A stretch of DNA of 64,000 bases, from assembly GCA_965363725.1 (NCBI GenBank), contig CBDTUS010000001.1, forward strand, positions 14,053 through 78,052. Direction: 5' to 3'. How positions within the stretch are numbered: position 1 is the stretch's first letter; every line of letters begins with the position of its first letter. Shown here piece after piece: positions 55,119 to 62,412 of the stretch. Position numbers and translations under genes: made by a program. Source of the stretch: JAGLCY01 sp965363725. Its GTDB lineage: Bacteria > Krumholzibacteriota > Krumholzibacteriia > LZORAL124-64-63. The notes beneath the pieces are model-generated. The model was not told the DNA's origin. It saw only the letters and a list, made by a program, of their open reading frames with translations, and ran no database searches.

Positions 55119-56343
55119 CCGGATCTTCCTCCACCACCGTCTCGCTGCCGGAAGTGCCCTCCAGCAGGATACCCTTGGCGCGGGCCACCTTCTGCCTTTC
55201 GGCCTGAAGGTCGATGATATCGGCCACATCCTGGCCGACCTGGCTGGCGAGCTTGTCGAGGCGGTCGTCGAACCCCAGGGCGTAGAACAGTTCGGTGAAA
55301 AGATCCAGACCGTGCTTGCGGTTCTGCAGATGACGCAGGGCCCCCAGTTGGCCGGCCCACATCCAGACCCCCATGGCCGGCAGACCCAGCCAGGCCAGAC
55401 CCAGGAAATCACTCAGGGCGAAAAGGGTGGTCCCGATGGTCACCAGCATGAGGCAGAACACCGCACCGGCGGGCGAAAAACCCAGGCGCAGCAGGCGATG
55501 GTGCAGATGGAAATCGTCGGCCAGGAAAATGGACGACCGGCGGCGATAGCGCCGGACGATGGTGGTCCCGGTGTCCCAGATGGGCACGATCATGGGCGCG
55601 ATCATCACCGGCAGGCTGATAGGCGTCTTCTGGCTCAGGTTCAGCAACAGGCTGGCCAGGACCAGCCCCATCCACATGCTGCCCGAATCCCCCAGGAAAA
55701 TTTTGCGCTTGCTGATGTTCCAGTAGAAGAAAGCCACCGTCGCGCCGCACAAGGTCGCGGCGAACAGGGTGGAGAACATGTCCCCCACGGCCAGGGAAAT
55801 GACCATCAGGGCGATGGCCGCCACGATGCTGATGCCGCTGGCGAGGCCGTCGAGCCCATCGATCAGGTTCATGGAATTGATGAACCCCAGGTACCAGAAG
55901 AGGGTGAAGGGCCAGGCCCAGCCGCCCAGTTCGATGGTGCCCAAGAGCGGCAAGGTCACCACGTCAAGGCGCTGCCCGAAAAGCATCAGCCCCACGATGA
56001 CGATGAGTTGCCCATAGAGCTTTTTCTCGGCGTGGATACCAAACCGGTCATCCCCGACCCCCAGGGCCAGGATGGCCACACCGGCCCCGATCAGGATGCC
56101 CAGCCAGGACCAGGGGAGCGATGTTCGCAGGATGACGTTTTCGAGAAAGAACAGGGCACAGAAGAAGGAAATGAAGATCGCCATGCCGCCGGTCCGGGGC
56201 ACGGGCTCGCGGTGGGGACGCCGGTATCCGGGGTGATCGACGATTTCCGTCAGAAAACCCAGATTCCTGAAATGGGGTTGGACCAGCCACGACATCAGAA
56301 ATGCCGCCGTGAATCCAAGTGTAGCAACAATCCCCAGGTCCAC
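55084..56343 (-). CDS. Undecaprenyl-phosphate GlcNAc-1-phosphate transferase-like (WecA/TagO family)
   Basis: It initiates glycan synthesis by loading HexNAc-1-P on undecaprenyl phosphate. GTG 56343 has AAGGAGG 5 nt upstream and gives 419 residues with about ten membrane helices. Hallmarks are PRTGGMAIF, NSMNLIDGLDGLASG, KIFLGDSGSMWMG and the HLHHRLLRLG WecA-type His motif. A cytoplasmic tail of about 80 residues (Glu/Asp-rich) is longer than usual. It lies between the GT4 and methyltransferase genes. Confidence 0.9.
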   Translation of the reverse strand: MDLGIVATLGFTAAFLMSWLVQPHFRNLGFLTEIVDHPGYRRPHREPVPRTGGMAIFISFFCALFFLENVILRTSLPWSWLGILIGAGVAILALGVGDDRFGIHAEKKLYGQLIVIVGLMLFGQRLDVVTLPLLGTIELGGWAWPFTLFWYLGFINSMNLIDGLDGLASGISIVAAIALMVISLAVGDMFSTLFAATLCGATVAFFYWNISKRKIFLGDSGSMWMGLVLASLLLNLSQKTPISLPVMIAPMIVPIWDTGTTIVRRYRRRSSIFLADDFHLHHRLLRLGFSPAGAVFCLMLVTIGTTLFALSDFLGLAWLGLPAMGVWMWAGQLGALRHLQNRKHGLDLFTELFYALGFDDRLDKLASQVGQDVADIIDLQAERQKVARAKGILLEGTSGSETVVEEDPDVIHSPTDDIH

Positions 56344-56378
56344 GATTCCTCCTTGAAGACGCCCTGTATCCAAATACT

Positions 56379-56389
56379 TACAATTTGTA
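56379..56389. promoter_or_regulatory. 11-bp palindrome before the WecA-like gene
   Basis: TACAATTTGTA sits in the 67-bp, AT-rich gap between the GT4 and WecA-like genes, 36 nt before the GTG. It could be an operator for an internal promoter. No good -35/-10 pair is seen. Confidence 0.25.
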
Positions 56390-56410
56390 GAGTAGAGGCA
56401 AATTACAGCA

Positions 56411-57595
56411 TCAGGTCTTGGGGGGCAATGCTTTTTTGCCCGGTGGTGAATCGAGCAGGCGGCGGTAAACGGCGCAGGTGAGGTCCGCCGTCGTTTCCCA
56501 GGTCCATTCGCGGGCCCGCGGTGGGCCCTCCTCTGCAAGACGCGTTCTCAGGTCGCTGTCGAAGGCCAGTTGGACCAGGCCAGCGGCAATTTCCCGGGTG
56601 TTTTCGGGATCCACCAGGAGAGCTGCATCGCCGCCGACTTCCGCCGTGGCTCCGCTAACGGACGTCAGGACAGGCAAGGACGAGGCCATCGCTTCGAGGA
56701 CCGGAAATCCGAATCCTTCATGCAGGGAAGGGAAAACCAGGGCCACCGCGCCCCTATACAGATCCCAAAGTCTTTCCGGCCCACAATAGTCCAGCACCTC
56801 CAGGCGGCCCTGTTTCTGCAGACCGGCCATCCTTGGCCGGAGCCGAGATTCCTTCCATCCCCGCCCCCCCGCCAGAATCAGTTTCGGGACCGATTCAGGG
56901 GCCGCCTGACGGACCGGCTCCGAAGCCAGAAAGGCCTCGTAGGCGTCCAGAAGCCGGGGCAGGTTCTTGCGAGGTTCCAGGGTGCCCACGAACAGGAAGT
57001 ATCGCTGACCGGACTGGTCGCGCGGCGGTTCGTCACCCTCCATTCGCCGGACCGCCCACAGGGGCGTTCCGAAAGGTGTTACCTGGGTCTTTTCCCGGGC
57101 ACGCGGGTAAAACACCTGGATGTCCCGGGCGGTCGCCCGGCTATTGGCGCAGAGAGCGTCTGCCCGATCCAGACTTCGCGGTACCAGCCAGCGGTAGTAG
57201 AGTAGGCGGGATTTTTCAATGGTGTCGGGATAACGCCGCCAGGCAAGATCGTGCACGGTGGCCACCACCGGGCAGGGGCAGCGCAGGGGAACGAGAAATT
57301 GCTGGCAGTGAAGGAGGTCCCCGCCCAGTCGCCTCACCAGGTCAGGTAGTTTCATCTGGGTGAACAGGGCCTTGCCCAGAACCCCCCGCCCAGCTTTGGG
57401 GCACTCGTGAATCTTCCAGCCGCAGCGGGCGTCCAGGTCGCCGAACAGGGAAGGTTCGGCTGCCAGAACAGTAAAATCGAACCCCCGGTCCCGGCCCGCC
57501 AGCGAAGCGCAGAGATCCAGGATGCTCCGCCCCGTCCCCGCGGGATTGGACCGGACCTGGAGGGCCTCGATGATCACATGGGGACGAGTGGTCAT
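56411..57595 (-). CDS. Glycosyltransferase family 4
   Basis: This GT-B retaining glycosyltransferase has 394 residues from ATG 57595, overlapping the polymerase-like gene (ATGA). Donor-site motifs are VGTLEPRKNLPRLLDAY and HEGFGFPVLEAMASSLP (the E-x7-E motif). The N-terminal domain has ALQVRSNPAGTGRSILDL and VVATVHDLAWRRYPDT, common in mannosyl/rhamnosyl transferases of EPS clusters. No membrane segment is visible, so it acts on the cytoplasmic face. The sugar is unknown. Confidence 0.9.
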   Translation of the reverse strand: MTTRPHVIIEALQVRSNPAGTGRSILDLCASLAGRDRGFDFTVLAAEPSLFGDLDARCGWKIHECPKAGRGVLGKALFTQMKLPDLVRRLGGDLLHCQQFLVPLRCPCPVVATVHDLAWRRYPDTIEKSRLLYYRWLVPRSLDRADALCANSRATARDIQVFYPRAREKTQVTPFGTPLWAVRRMEGDEPPRDQSGQRYFLFVGTLEPRKNLPRLLDAYEAFLASEPVRQAAPESVPKLILAGGRGWKESRLRPRMAGLQKQGRLEVLDYCGPERLWDLYRGAVALVFPSLHEGFGFPVLEAMASSLPVLTSVSGATAEVGGDAALLVDPENTREIAAGLVQLAFDSDLRTRLAEEGPPRAREWTWETTADLTCAVYRRLLDSPPGKKALPPKT

Positions 57596-59025
57596 GTTTC
57601 GGTACCACCGGAATCGACTTCGGCCAGGGCAGCCAGCAGCAATCCCAAACCCACCCAGATGTGGGGCAGGTTGTACTGGGAAAAGGTCAGCAGCTGGAGC
57701 CAGACTCCGGCCACCGACAGGACGGAGGCGAGCAAGCAAAGGGCGATCCGGGCTTCACCGGGTTCCACCTGGGTGGCTCGCCGCCACCGGAGCCAGCGTC
57801 CCATCACGGCGCGTCCCAGACCCACACCCCATCCCACCAGCACGACAAATCCGACCAGCCCCGTTTCGCACAGGATCAGCAGGGGAAAATTGTTGACCAC
57901 AGGCCAGGTGAATTGGCTCTGGAGCCCCAGGGGATCCACCAGCAGAGGGAAATGCCAACCGAACTGCCCCCAGCCGATGCCGACCACGGGGCTGAGCAGC
58001 CAGGCCCGCCAGCCCGCCTGCATGCTGTACAGGCGGGTCAGGTTCGACCAGTCCTGGCCGCTGAAGGTCTGGACCAGTCGGCGGAATGGGTAGAGCAAAC
58101 CGTCCCATCCGGTAAGTACCCCCACCAATGGAACCACCACCGCCAGAGCCGCAGCAGCCAGGACAATCCTGCGAACCATCCTCATCTCGATGCCCAGAAT
58201 CCCACGGGTCCCCGCCGGTCCCAGGACGAGTACCAGCGCCCCCAGAAGCAACCCCTGGCCCAGCAGACCCAGCCAGGCGCCCCGTGACCAGGTGGCCAAA
58301 AGCAGTAGCAGAAAGGCGGCGGCAATCCACCCGCGGCGGCGCGACGTCCAGACGGGAATCAGGGTCAGCGGAAGCAGAAAGAGCAGGAAATTTCCGAGGT
58401 ACAGGGGTTCGCAAACCGTCCCCCGCAGGCGCGGGACCTGTCGGAAGGAGTCGGCCAGGTACAATTCCCCGGATCCGGACATGATGGAAGGGTTCGAAGT
58501 GAAGACCCCATCCAGCCAGGTGAAGGCGGCCGTGGGATGGTAGTAGGCCACTGCCTGAACCAGGCCGTAAGCCACCTGTATCAGTCCCCCGACCAGAAGC
58601 AATTTCAGGGTCCAGGACCATCGCTGGGGCCCTTTGGTCCACAGAACCACCCAGATCGTAAAACAAATCATGACGACAAGTTGAACAACCTGTTTAAGGT
58701 ATCGCCCCAGGGTTGTGGCCAGGGTTTCGCCCACCGGGGCCAGCCAGAGCCCTCCCACGGAAACCAGGATAGCCAGGGCGATGGCGGCCGTTCCCACCAA
58801 CTGCCAGGTTCTCAGCCCCGCTGGCCAGCCACTTCCGAAACTCCATTGCCGCCGTTGCGCTCTGTCGAGCCCCGCGCAAACCAGGGCCGCCGCAAGGAAA
58901 AACCAGGAAGGCTGAAGTCCCCCACCCCAGTCTCGGCCCGTGGCCAATCTCAGCAATCCCACGCCCACCCAGGGCAAAGTCACCAAGGCCAGGCCGTAGA
59001 AAATGGTCGCGCAGCGCAGCAACAT
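57592..59025 (-). CDS. O-antigen ligase/polymerase family membrane protein (Wzy/WaaL type)
   Basis: This 477-residue protein has about 11-12 hydrophobic helices and a large periplasmic loop (about 165-215 and beyond). The Wzy_C/O-antigen ligase pattern is seen in RLRGTVCEPLYLGNFLLFLLPL and ATWSRGAWLGLLGQG, and SPVVGIGWGQFGW closes the second loop. It should polymerise or ligate the repeat unit made by the WecA-like and GT4 enzymes. It overlaps both neighbours. Confidence 0.82.
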   Translation of the reverse strand: MLLRCATIFYGLALVTLPWVGVGLLRLATGRDWGGGLQPSWFFLAAALVCAGLDRAQRRQWSFGSGWPAGLRTWQLVGTAAIALAILVSVGGLWLAPVGETLATTLGRYLKQVVQLVVMICFTIWVVLWTKGPQRWSWTLKLLLVGGLIQVAYGLVQAVAYYHPTAAFTWLDGVFTSNPSIMSGSGELYLADSFRQVPRLRGTVCEPLYLGNFLLFLLPLTLIPVWTSRRRGWIAAAFLLLLLATWSRGAWLGLLGQGLLLGALVLVLGPAGTRGILGIEMRMVRRIVLAAAALAVVVPLVGVLTGWDGLLYPFRRLVQTFSGQDWSNLTRLYSMQAGWRAWLLSPVVGIGWGQFGWHFPLLVDPLGLQSQFTWPVVNNFPLLILCETGLVGFVVLVGWGVGLGRAVMGRWLRWRRATQVEPGEARIALCLLASVLSVAGVWLQLLTFSQYNLPHIWVGLGLLLAALAEVDSGGTET

Positions 59026-59627
59026 CAGGGGCCGGACCTTTCACCCGTTTTCATCCGCACTCGCCGGAGCAGAACGATCACCAGCAGGGTCATGCCCGCC
59101 AGCAGGAGCAACCCCGACTTGAAATCATCGTTGGCGACAGCGGAATCCGTCGCCTGGCGCCGGTACCGGATCATGGCACCTCTGATTTCAAGTTCGCCCG
59201 CCGAAATTTCCAGTTCCAATCGACCGTCCGTCAGAACGATGGACTCGGACACAGGGTAGATACCATCGATCAGGACCAGGCGGCCACTGGTCCCCAAACC
59301 AGCCAACCCCGTAAGTGTCGGCACCCCCAGATCCTGTCGGGCGAACCGTTCCGGCTCAAGAGTATCGGGCAGGCTCAAGCGGCCCTCCGGCCATTCCAGC
59401 GTTTGGCGATGGGAGGATGGGTCCCGGCCGCGCACAAATACCTCCATGGAGTCCCAGGCGGCTTCTATCACCAGGTACCCCGGCTGATCCAGAATCTGGG
59501 CAGGTGATCCATCAGCCAGCGCCGGATTCCCTACCAAGCCGTCCATCATAAAAATCGCGCAGGCCAGAAGGCTTATCCCTCGCAGGAATCTCCTCCCGGC
59601 CTGGGAGCAATGTGCCGGTGATCTCAC
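59025..59627 (-). CDS. Uncharacterised exported protein with C-terminal TM
   Basis: The family is not recognised. GTG 59627 overlaps the upstream stop (GTGA) and gives 200 residues; longer frames run into the neighbour. A signal peptide (about 10-36, ending ALADG) is followed by a beta-rich extracytoplasmic domain. One C-terminal helix (LLLLAGMTLLVIVLL) is followed by the basic tail RRVRMK, so it is probably a type I membrane protein. It shares this layout with the protein at 16478-17218 but not its sequence. Between the Wzy-type and 59624 genes, it may be part of the polysaccharide machine. Confidence 0.6.
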   Translation of the reverse strand: MRSPAHCSQAGRRFLRGISLLACAIFMMDGLVGNPALADGSPAQILDQPGYLVIEAAWDSMEVFVRGRDPSSHRQTLEWPEGRLSLPDTLEPERFARQDLGVPTLTGLAGLGTSGRLVLIDGIYPVSESIVLTDGRLELEISAGELEIRGAMIRYRRQATDSAVANDDFKSGLLLLAGMTLLVIVLLRRVRMKTGERSGP

Positions 59628-60439
59628 ATCGGGCCCTCGCCGGTCAATTCCGACCCCACCCGTTTCCACAAAGACCCGCCCATACCTCCCGCCAAAAAAC
59701 TGCCCGGCCGATTGTCGTCGCCGTTCACCAGATGGATTCGGACCGGCAGCTCGCCGCAGACCCGTCGGGCCAGGTCCGCGCATCGATCCAGGTCCACGTC
59801 GGCTGGGGCCTCATCCGGGATCGGAGCATCCCCCACCCCGGGACGCAGGGCCCGTGACCAGGCCTCGGGAAAAACCAGGATGGCCAGGCGGCCGGGATGC
59901 AGAATGTCCACCAAGCGCCCCAGGAAATAGCTCGTGTCCAGCTGGCTGACCTGGGAAGACAACAGGCACCAGACCAGCCCACCTTGCGCGATCCCCGAGT
60001 GGGGCAAGAAGCTCCTGACCGCGGCCCAGGATTCCAGATGGACCAGATCCGCCGCTACCAGGCAGCCCAGATGACGCCAGCGGACCTCGACGGGGGCAGG
60101 CAGGCCGTCGGAGTCGGCGGCCATTTCCCAGACTGTGCGGCCGATCTGATGATGAACATTCCGGAGACGGGAATTTTCATCCGGAGCCCCCAGATAGGAA
60201 CGGGCCGACCAGAGGAGTCGGGAATCTTCCGCCAATTCCGCCGGGCCGTCATGGGCCATGGCCAATCCGGCTGCCGCAAAGGCGGAAACCGGCGCGTTGC
60301 CTGGCGTCGCCACCGCAAATTCCTGCACTGTGACGGGAGGGCGGCCGGTGGCCGGATCGGCATCCTGAAGGAACAGGTGGGCGATCGAGGAAATATGGTG
60401 GGGCCGTCGCGTGACGGCCCCGGGTTCGGGCTGTGTCAT
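59624..60439 (-). CDS. Uncharacterised cytoplasmic protein following ParA-CBM48
   Basis: This 271-residue protein has no signal peptide or P-loop and is of unknown family. It opens with TRRPHHISSIAHLFL (about 10-24), a basic/His plus hydrophobic stretch that could be a binding segment. A central alpha/beta region with LVWCLLSSQVSQLDTSYFLGRL and RLAILVFPEAWS looks Rossmann-like. It lies 33 nt after the ParA-CBM48 gene, so it may be its partner or cargo adaptor. That role is inference. Confidence 0.6.
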   Translation of the reverse strand: MTQPEPGAVTRRPHHISSIAHLFLQDADPATGRPPVTVQEFAVATPGNAPVSAFAAAGLAMAHDGPAELAEDSRLLWSARSYLGAPDENSRLRNVHHQIGRTVWEMAADSDGLPAPVEVRWRHLGCLVAADLVHLESWAAVRSFLPHSGIAQGGLVWCLLSSQVSQLDTSYFLGRLVDILHPGRLAILVFPEAWSRALRPGVGDAPIPDEAPADVDLDRCADLARRVCGELPVRIHLVNGDDNRPGSFLAGGMGGSLWKRVGSELTGEGPM

Positions 60440-60472
60440 ATTCCACTTGCTTTCGCCGGGGCGGCCGGTCGA

Positions 60473-61546
60473 TCAGGCGACGACCACCAGGCTGTTGGCT
60501 CCGCCGAACTCGTTGGCGACGGTCTGGTTGTTATGGGGATCCGGCAGCCACGCGCCGTCGACGATGAAACGGTACTGGTGCTCCCCACGGCTCAGATCGA
60601 GATGACATTCCCACAGTCCGTCTTCCCGCTGGTTCAGGGGCAGTCCCTTGGTCGACCAGTCGCAGAACGTCCCGGTGACACGAACCGTCCGTGCCTGCGG
60701 GAAGTCGGCTTCGAATCTCACCCCGGTCTGCGATACGGCGGGGCCGTGCAACAGGGACGACCAGTGGTCCAGGGCCACGACTTCCAGTTCGACCTCCTGG
60801 TCGAGGATTTCCCGCGCCAGGTGGTGAAAATCAAAGGCGCCCCGGCTGTCCGGATCCAGCGCCGCGACCGGCATCCCGGCGGCGGCGGCCTCCTTCACCC
60901 GCACCGTGTGGTGCACGACGGTCTCGAGGAGTTCCTCTCTGTACAGATCCTCCAATTCCTCCATGAGACCGCGGACAAAAAGGGGCCGGGTGTCGAAATT
61001 CGACATCAGCACGTGCGTCACCACGTCGTGCCCCTTCGTTTCCCGTAGAATGGCCAGGGTTTCCCGCAACTTGCCCACCGCCTGCAGGCTGTAGCTGCTG
61101 GGGTCCACCGGGATGATGACCTCGCCGCAGGCCAGCAGGGCGTTGAAGGTCAGCAGGCTCACGGCGGGCGGACAGTCAATCAGAACGTAGTCGTAGGGCA
61201 GTGAACTGCGTCGCAGGTTGTGGCGCAGGCGCAATTCCTTTTCCGGTTCCCGGGCCAGGGTCATTTCCACGGCACTCAGTTCGATACCGGCGGGGACCAC
61301 GTGCAGGTCGCCGCTTACTTCCAGGCAGGCATCTTCGACGAGAATGTCACTGGTCAGGTAGAGATCGCGGGTGCCGAGGGTGAAATCCTGTTCCTGGATT
61401 CCGCAGGCAAGGGTGGCGTGACCCTGGGGATCGTTGTCGATGAGAAGGACTTTTTTTTCGAGCTGGGCCAGTGCTGAGGCAAGGTTGGTGGCGGTGGTGG
61501 TCTTACCGCATCCGCCTTTCTGGTTGGCCAAGGCAACGACTCTCAT
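60473..61546 (-). CDS. ParA/MinD-family ATPase fused to AMPK-type glycan-binding (CBM48) domain
   Basis: This 357-residue, two-part protein starts at ATG 61546. Residues 1 to about 258 form a ParA ATPase with the deviant Walker A KGGCGKTTT (10-18), switch I NDPQGHAT and Walker B VLIDCPPAVS. Such ATPases position cargo along nucleoid or membrane. Residues about 275-357 match the AMPK-beta/isoamylase N-terminal carbohydrate-binding fold: VTGTFCDWS (W297), a G-x-W strand (DGLWE), GEHQYRFIVDGAW (W333) and GGANSLVVV. No parB or plasmid genes are adjacent. First gene of the polysaccharide operon. Confidence 0.88.
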   Translation of the reverse strand: MRVVALANQKGGCGKTTTATNLASALAQLEKKVLLIDNDPQGHATLACGIQEQDFTLGTRDLYLTSDILVEDACLEVSGDLHVVPAGIELSAVEMTLAREPEKELRLRHNLRRSSLPYDYVLIDCPPAVSLLTFNALLACGEVIIPVDPSSYSLQAVGKLRETLAILRETKGHDVVTHVLMSNFDTRPLFVRGLMEELEDLYREELLETVVHHTVRVKEAAAAGMPVAALDPDSRGAFDFHHLAREILDQEVELEVVALDHWSSLLHGPAVSQTGVRFEADFPQARTVRVTGTFCDWSTKGLPLNQREDGLWECHLDLSRGEHQYRFIVDGAWLPDPHNNQTVANEFGGANSLVVVA

Positions 61547-61697
61547 ATCGAATCCTTTCGATTATGAATCGTAGAGCGCAACCTCCCGGAATGCCGGTCC
61601 GGGTTTGTGCCGGATGACTCCGGGTCCTCCCGGAGCTCCCTGTGTTTTCCTACCAGCGAACACGAACGGGTCCTCCGGTCCGCAGTCCGCTCCTGTC

Positions 61698-61725
61698 ACC
61701 ATACCCGCCTCACAAGGCCTGTCAA
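61698..61725 (-). promoter_or_regulatory. Sigma70-type promoter of the ParA-polysaccharide operon
   Basis: On the minus strand a perfect TTGACA (61720-61725), a 16-nt spacer and TATGGT (61698-61703) predict a start near 61690 and a leader of about 145 nt before the ParA gene. It is the best promoter in the window. Confidence 0.7.
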
Positions 61726-61752
61726 CAGGTTTAAAGGGAATCCAGGTGGGGT

Positions 61753-62187
61753 TCAGGCGGAAACCGGCCCTCCCAGCCACAGAAAGACCCCGACCCCCAC
61801 GACCACACCCCCGGCCACTTCCCCCCAGGTGTGTCCCATGAGTTCGCGCAGTCGTTCACCAGGGACTTTTTTACCGGCCAGCGCGCTGTCCATGAGGTCG
61901 TTGAGCACTTCGGCCTGTTTGCCGATCTCCTGCCGCAATCCGGTCGCTTCGAAAATGACGAACAGGCTGAAGATCAACACCAGACTGAAAATGGAGGAAT
62001 CAAACCCCTCGGCGCGTCCGATGGCCAGCGTCAGGGTGGTCACCGTCGAGGTGTGGGAACTGGGCATGCCGCCGTTGTCAAACAGCAGGGACGGCCGGAA
62101 GCGCCTCTGGGACACCAGTTCGATGACCACCTTGGCCGCCTGGGCGACGAGGCCGCTGATCAGGGCCAGGATTCCGGGATGGATCAT
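61753..62187 (-). CDS. Divergent PAP2 / DUF212 (YuiD-like) membrane protein
   Basis: The protein has 144 residues from ATG 62187. Three to four hydrophobic helices and GGMPSSHTSTVTTLTLAIG (about 39-57) are typical of the DUF212 acid-phosphatase/vanadium-haloperoxidase-related family. VIFEATGLRQEIGKQAEVLND and the C-terminal LMGHTWGEVAGG block (His) also match. It may be a lipid-phosphate phosphatase, perhaps recycling polyprenyl phosphate, but activity in this family is not well shown. Confidence 0.85.
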   Translation of the reverse strand: MIHPGILALISGLVAQAAKVVIELVSQRRFRPSLLFDNGGMPSSHTSTVTTLTLAIGRAEGFDSSIFSLVLIFSLFVIFEATGLRQEIGKQAEVLNDLMDSALAGKKVPGERLRELMGHTWGEVAGGVVVGVGVFLWLGGPVSA

Positions 62188-62261
62188 CGGCGGCGGACCT
62201 TTCCTTGTCCGGGTGGGTACCAAGGCTGGAAATCGCGGCCAAACCGGCCGGTAGGGGCTCC

Positions 62262-62289
62262 ACTTTAGCAGAAATCGCAACCCGTTCAA
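62262..62289 (-). promoter_or_regulatory. Candidate promoter for the DUF212 gene
   Basis: On the minus strand TTGAAC (62284-62289), a 16-nt spacer and TAAAGT (62262-62267) lie in the 225-bp gap shared with the divergent foldase gene. Confidence 0.38.
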
Positions 62290-62412
62290 CGTGCAACTTG
62301 TCAATTCCGGTCTCTTCTACCATTTTATTTGGTTCTTGGGGTGATCCGGAAAACGTCCGGCTCCCGTGAGGTCTGTTTGCCATGTCTGTCCACCATTCGG
62401 AGGAAGTCGACA

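Noticed and set aside
60473..61546. Plasmid or chromosome partition locus
   Set aside because: There is no parB, parS-like repeat, replication initiator or integration sign nearby; the gene heads a polysaccharide operon.
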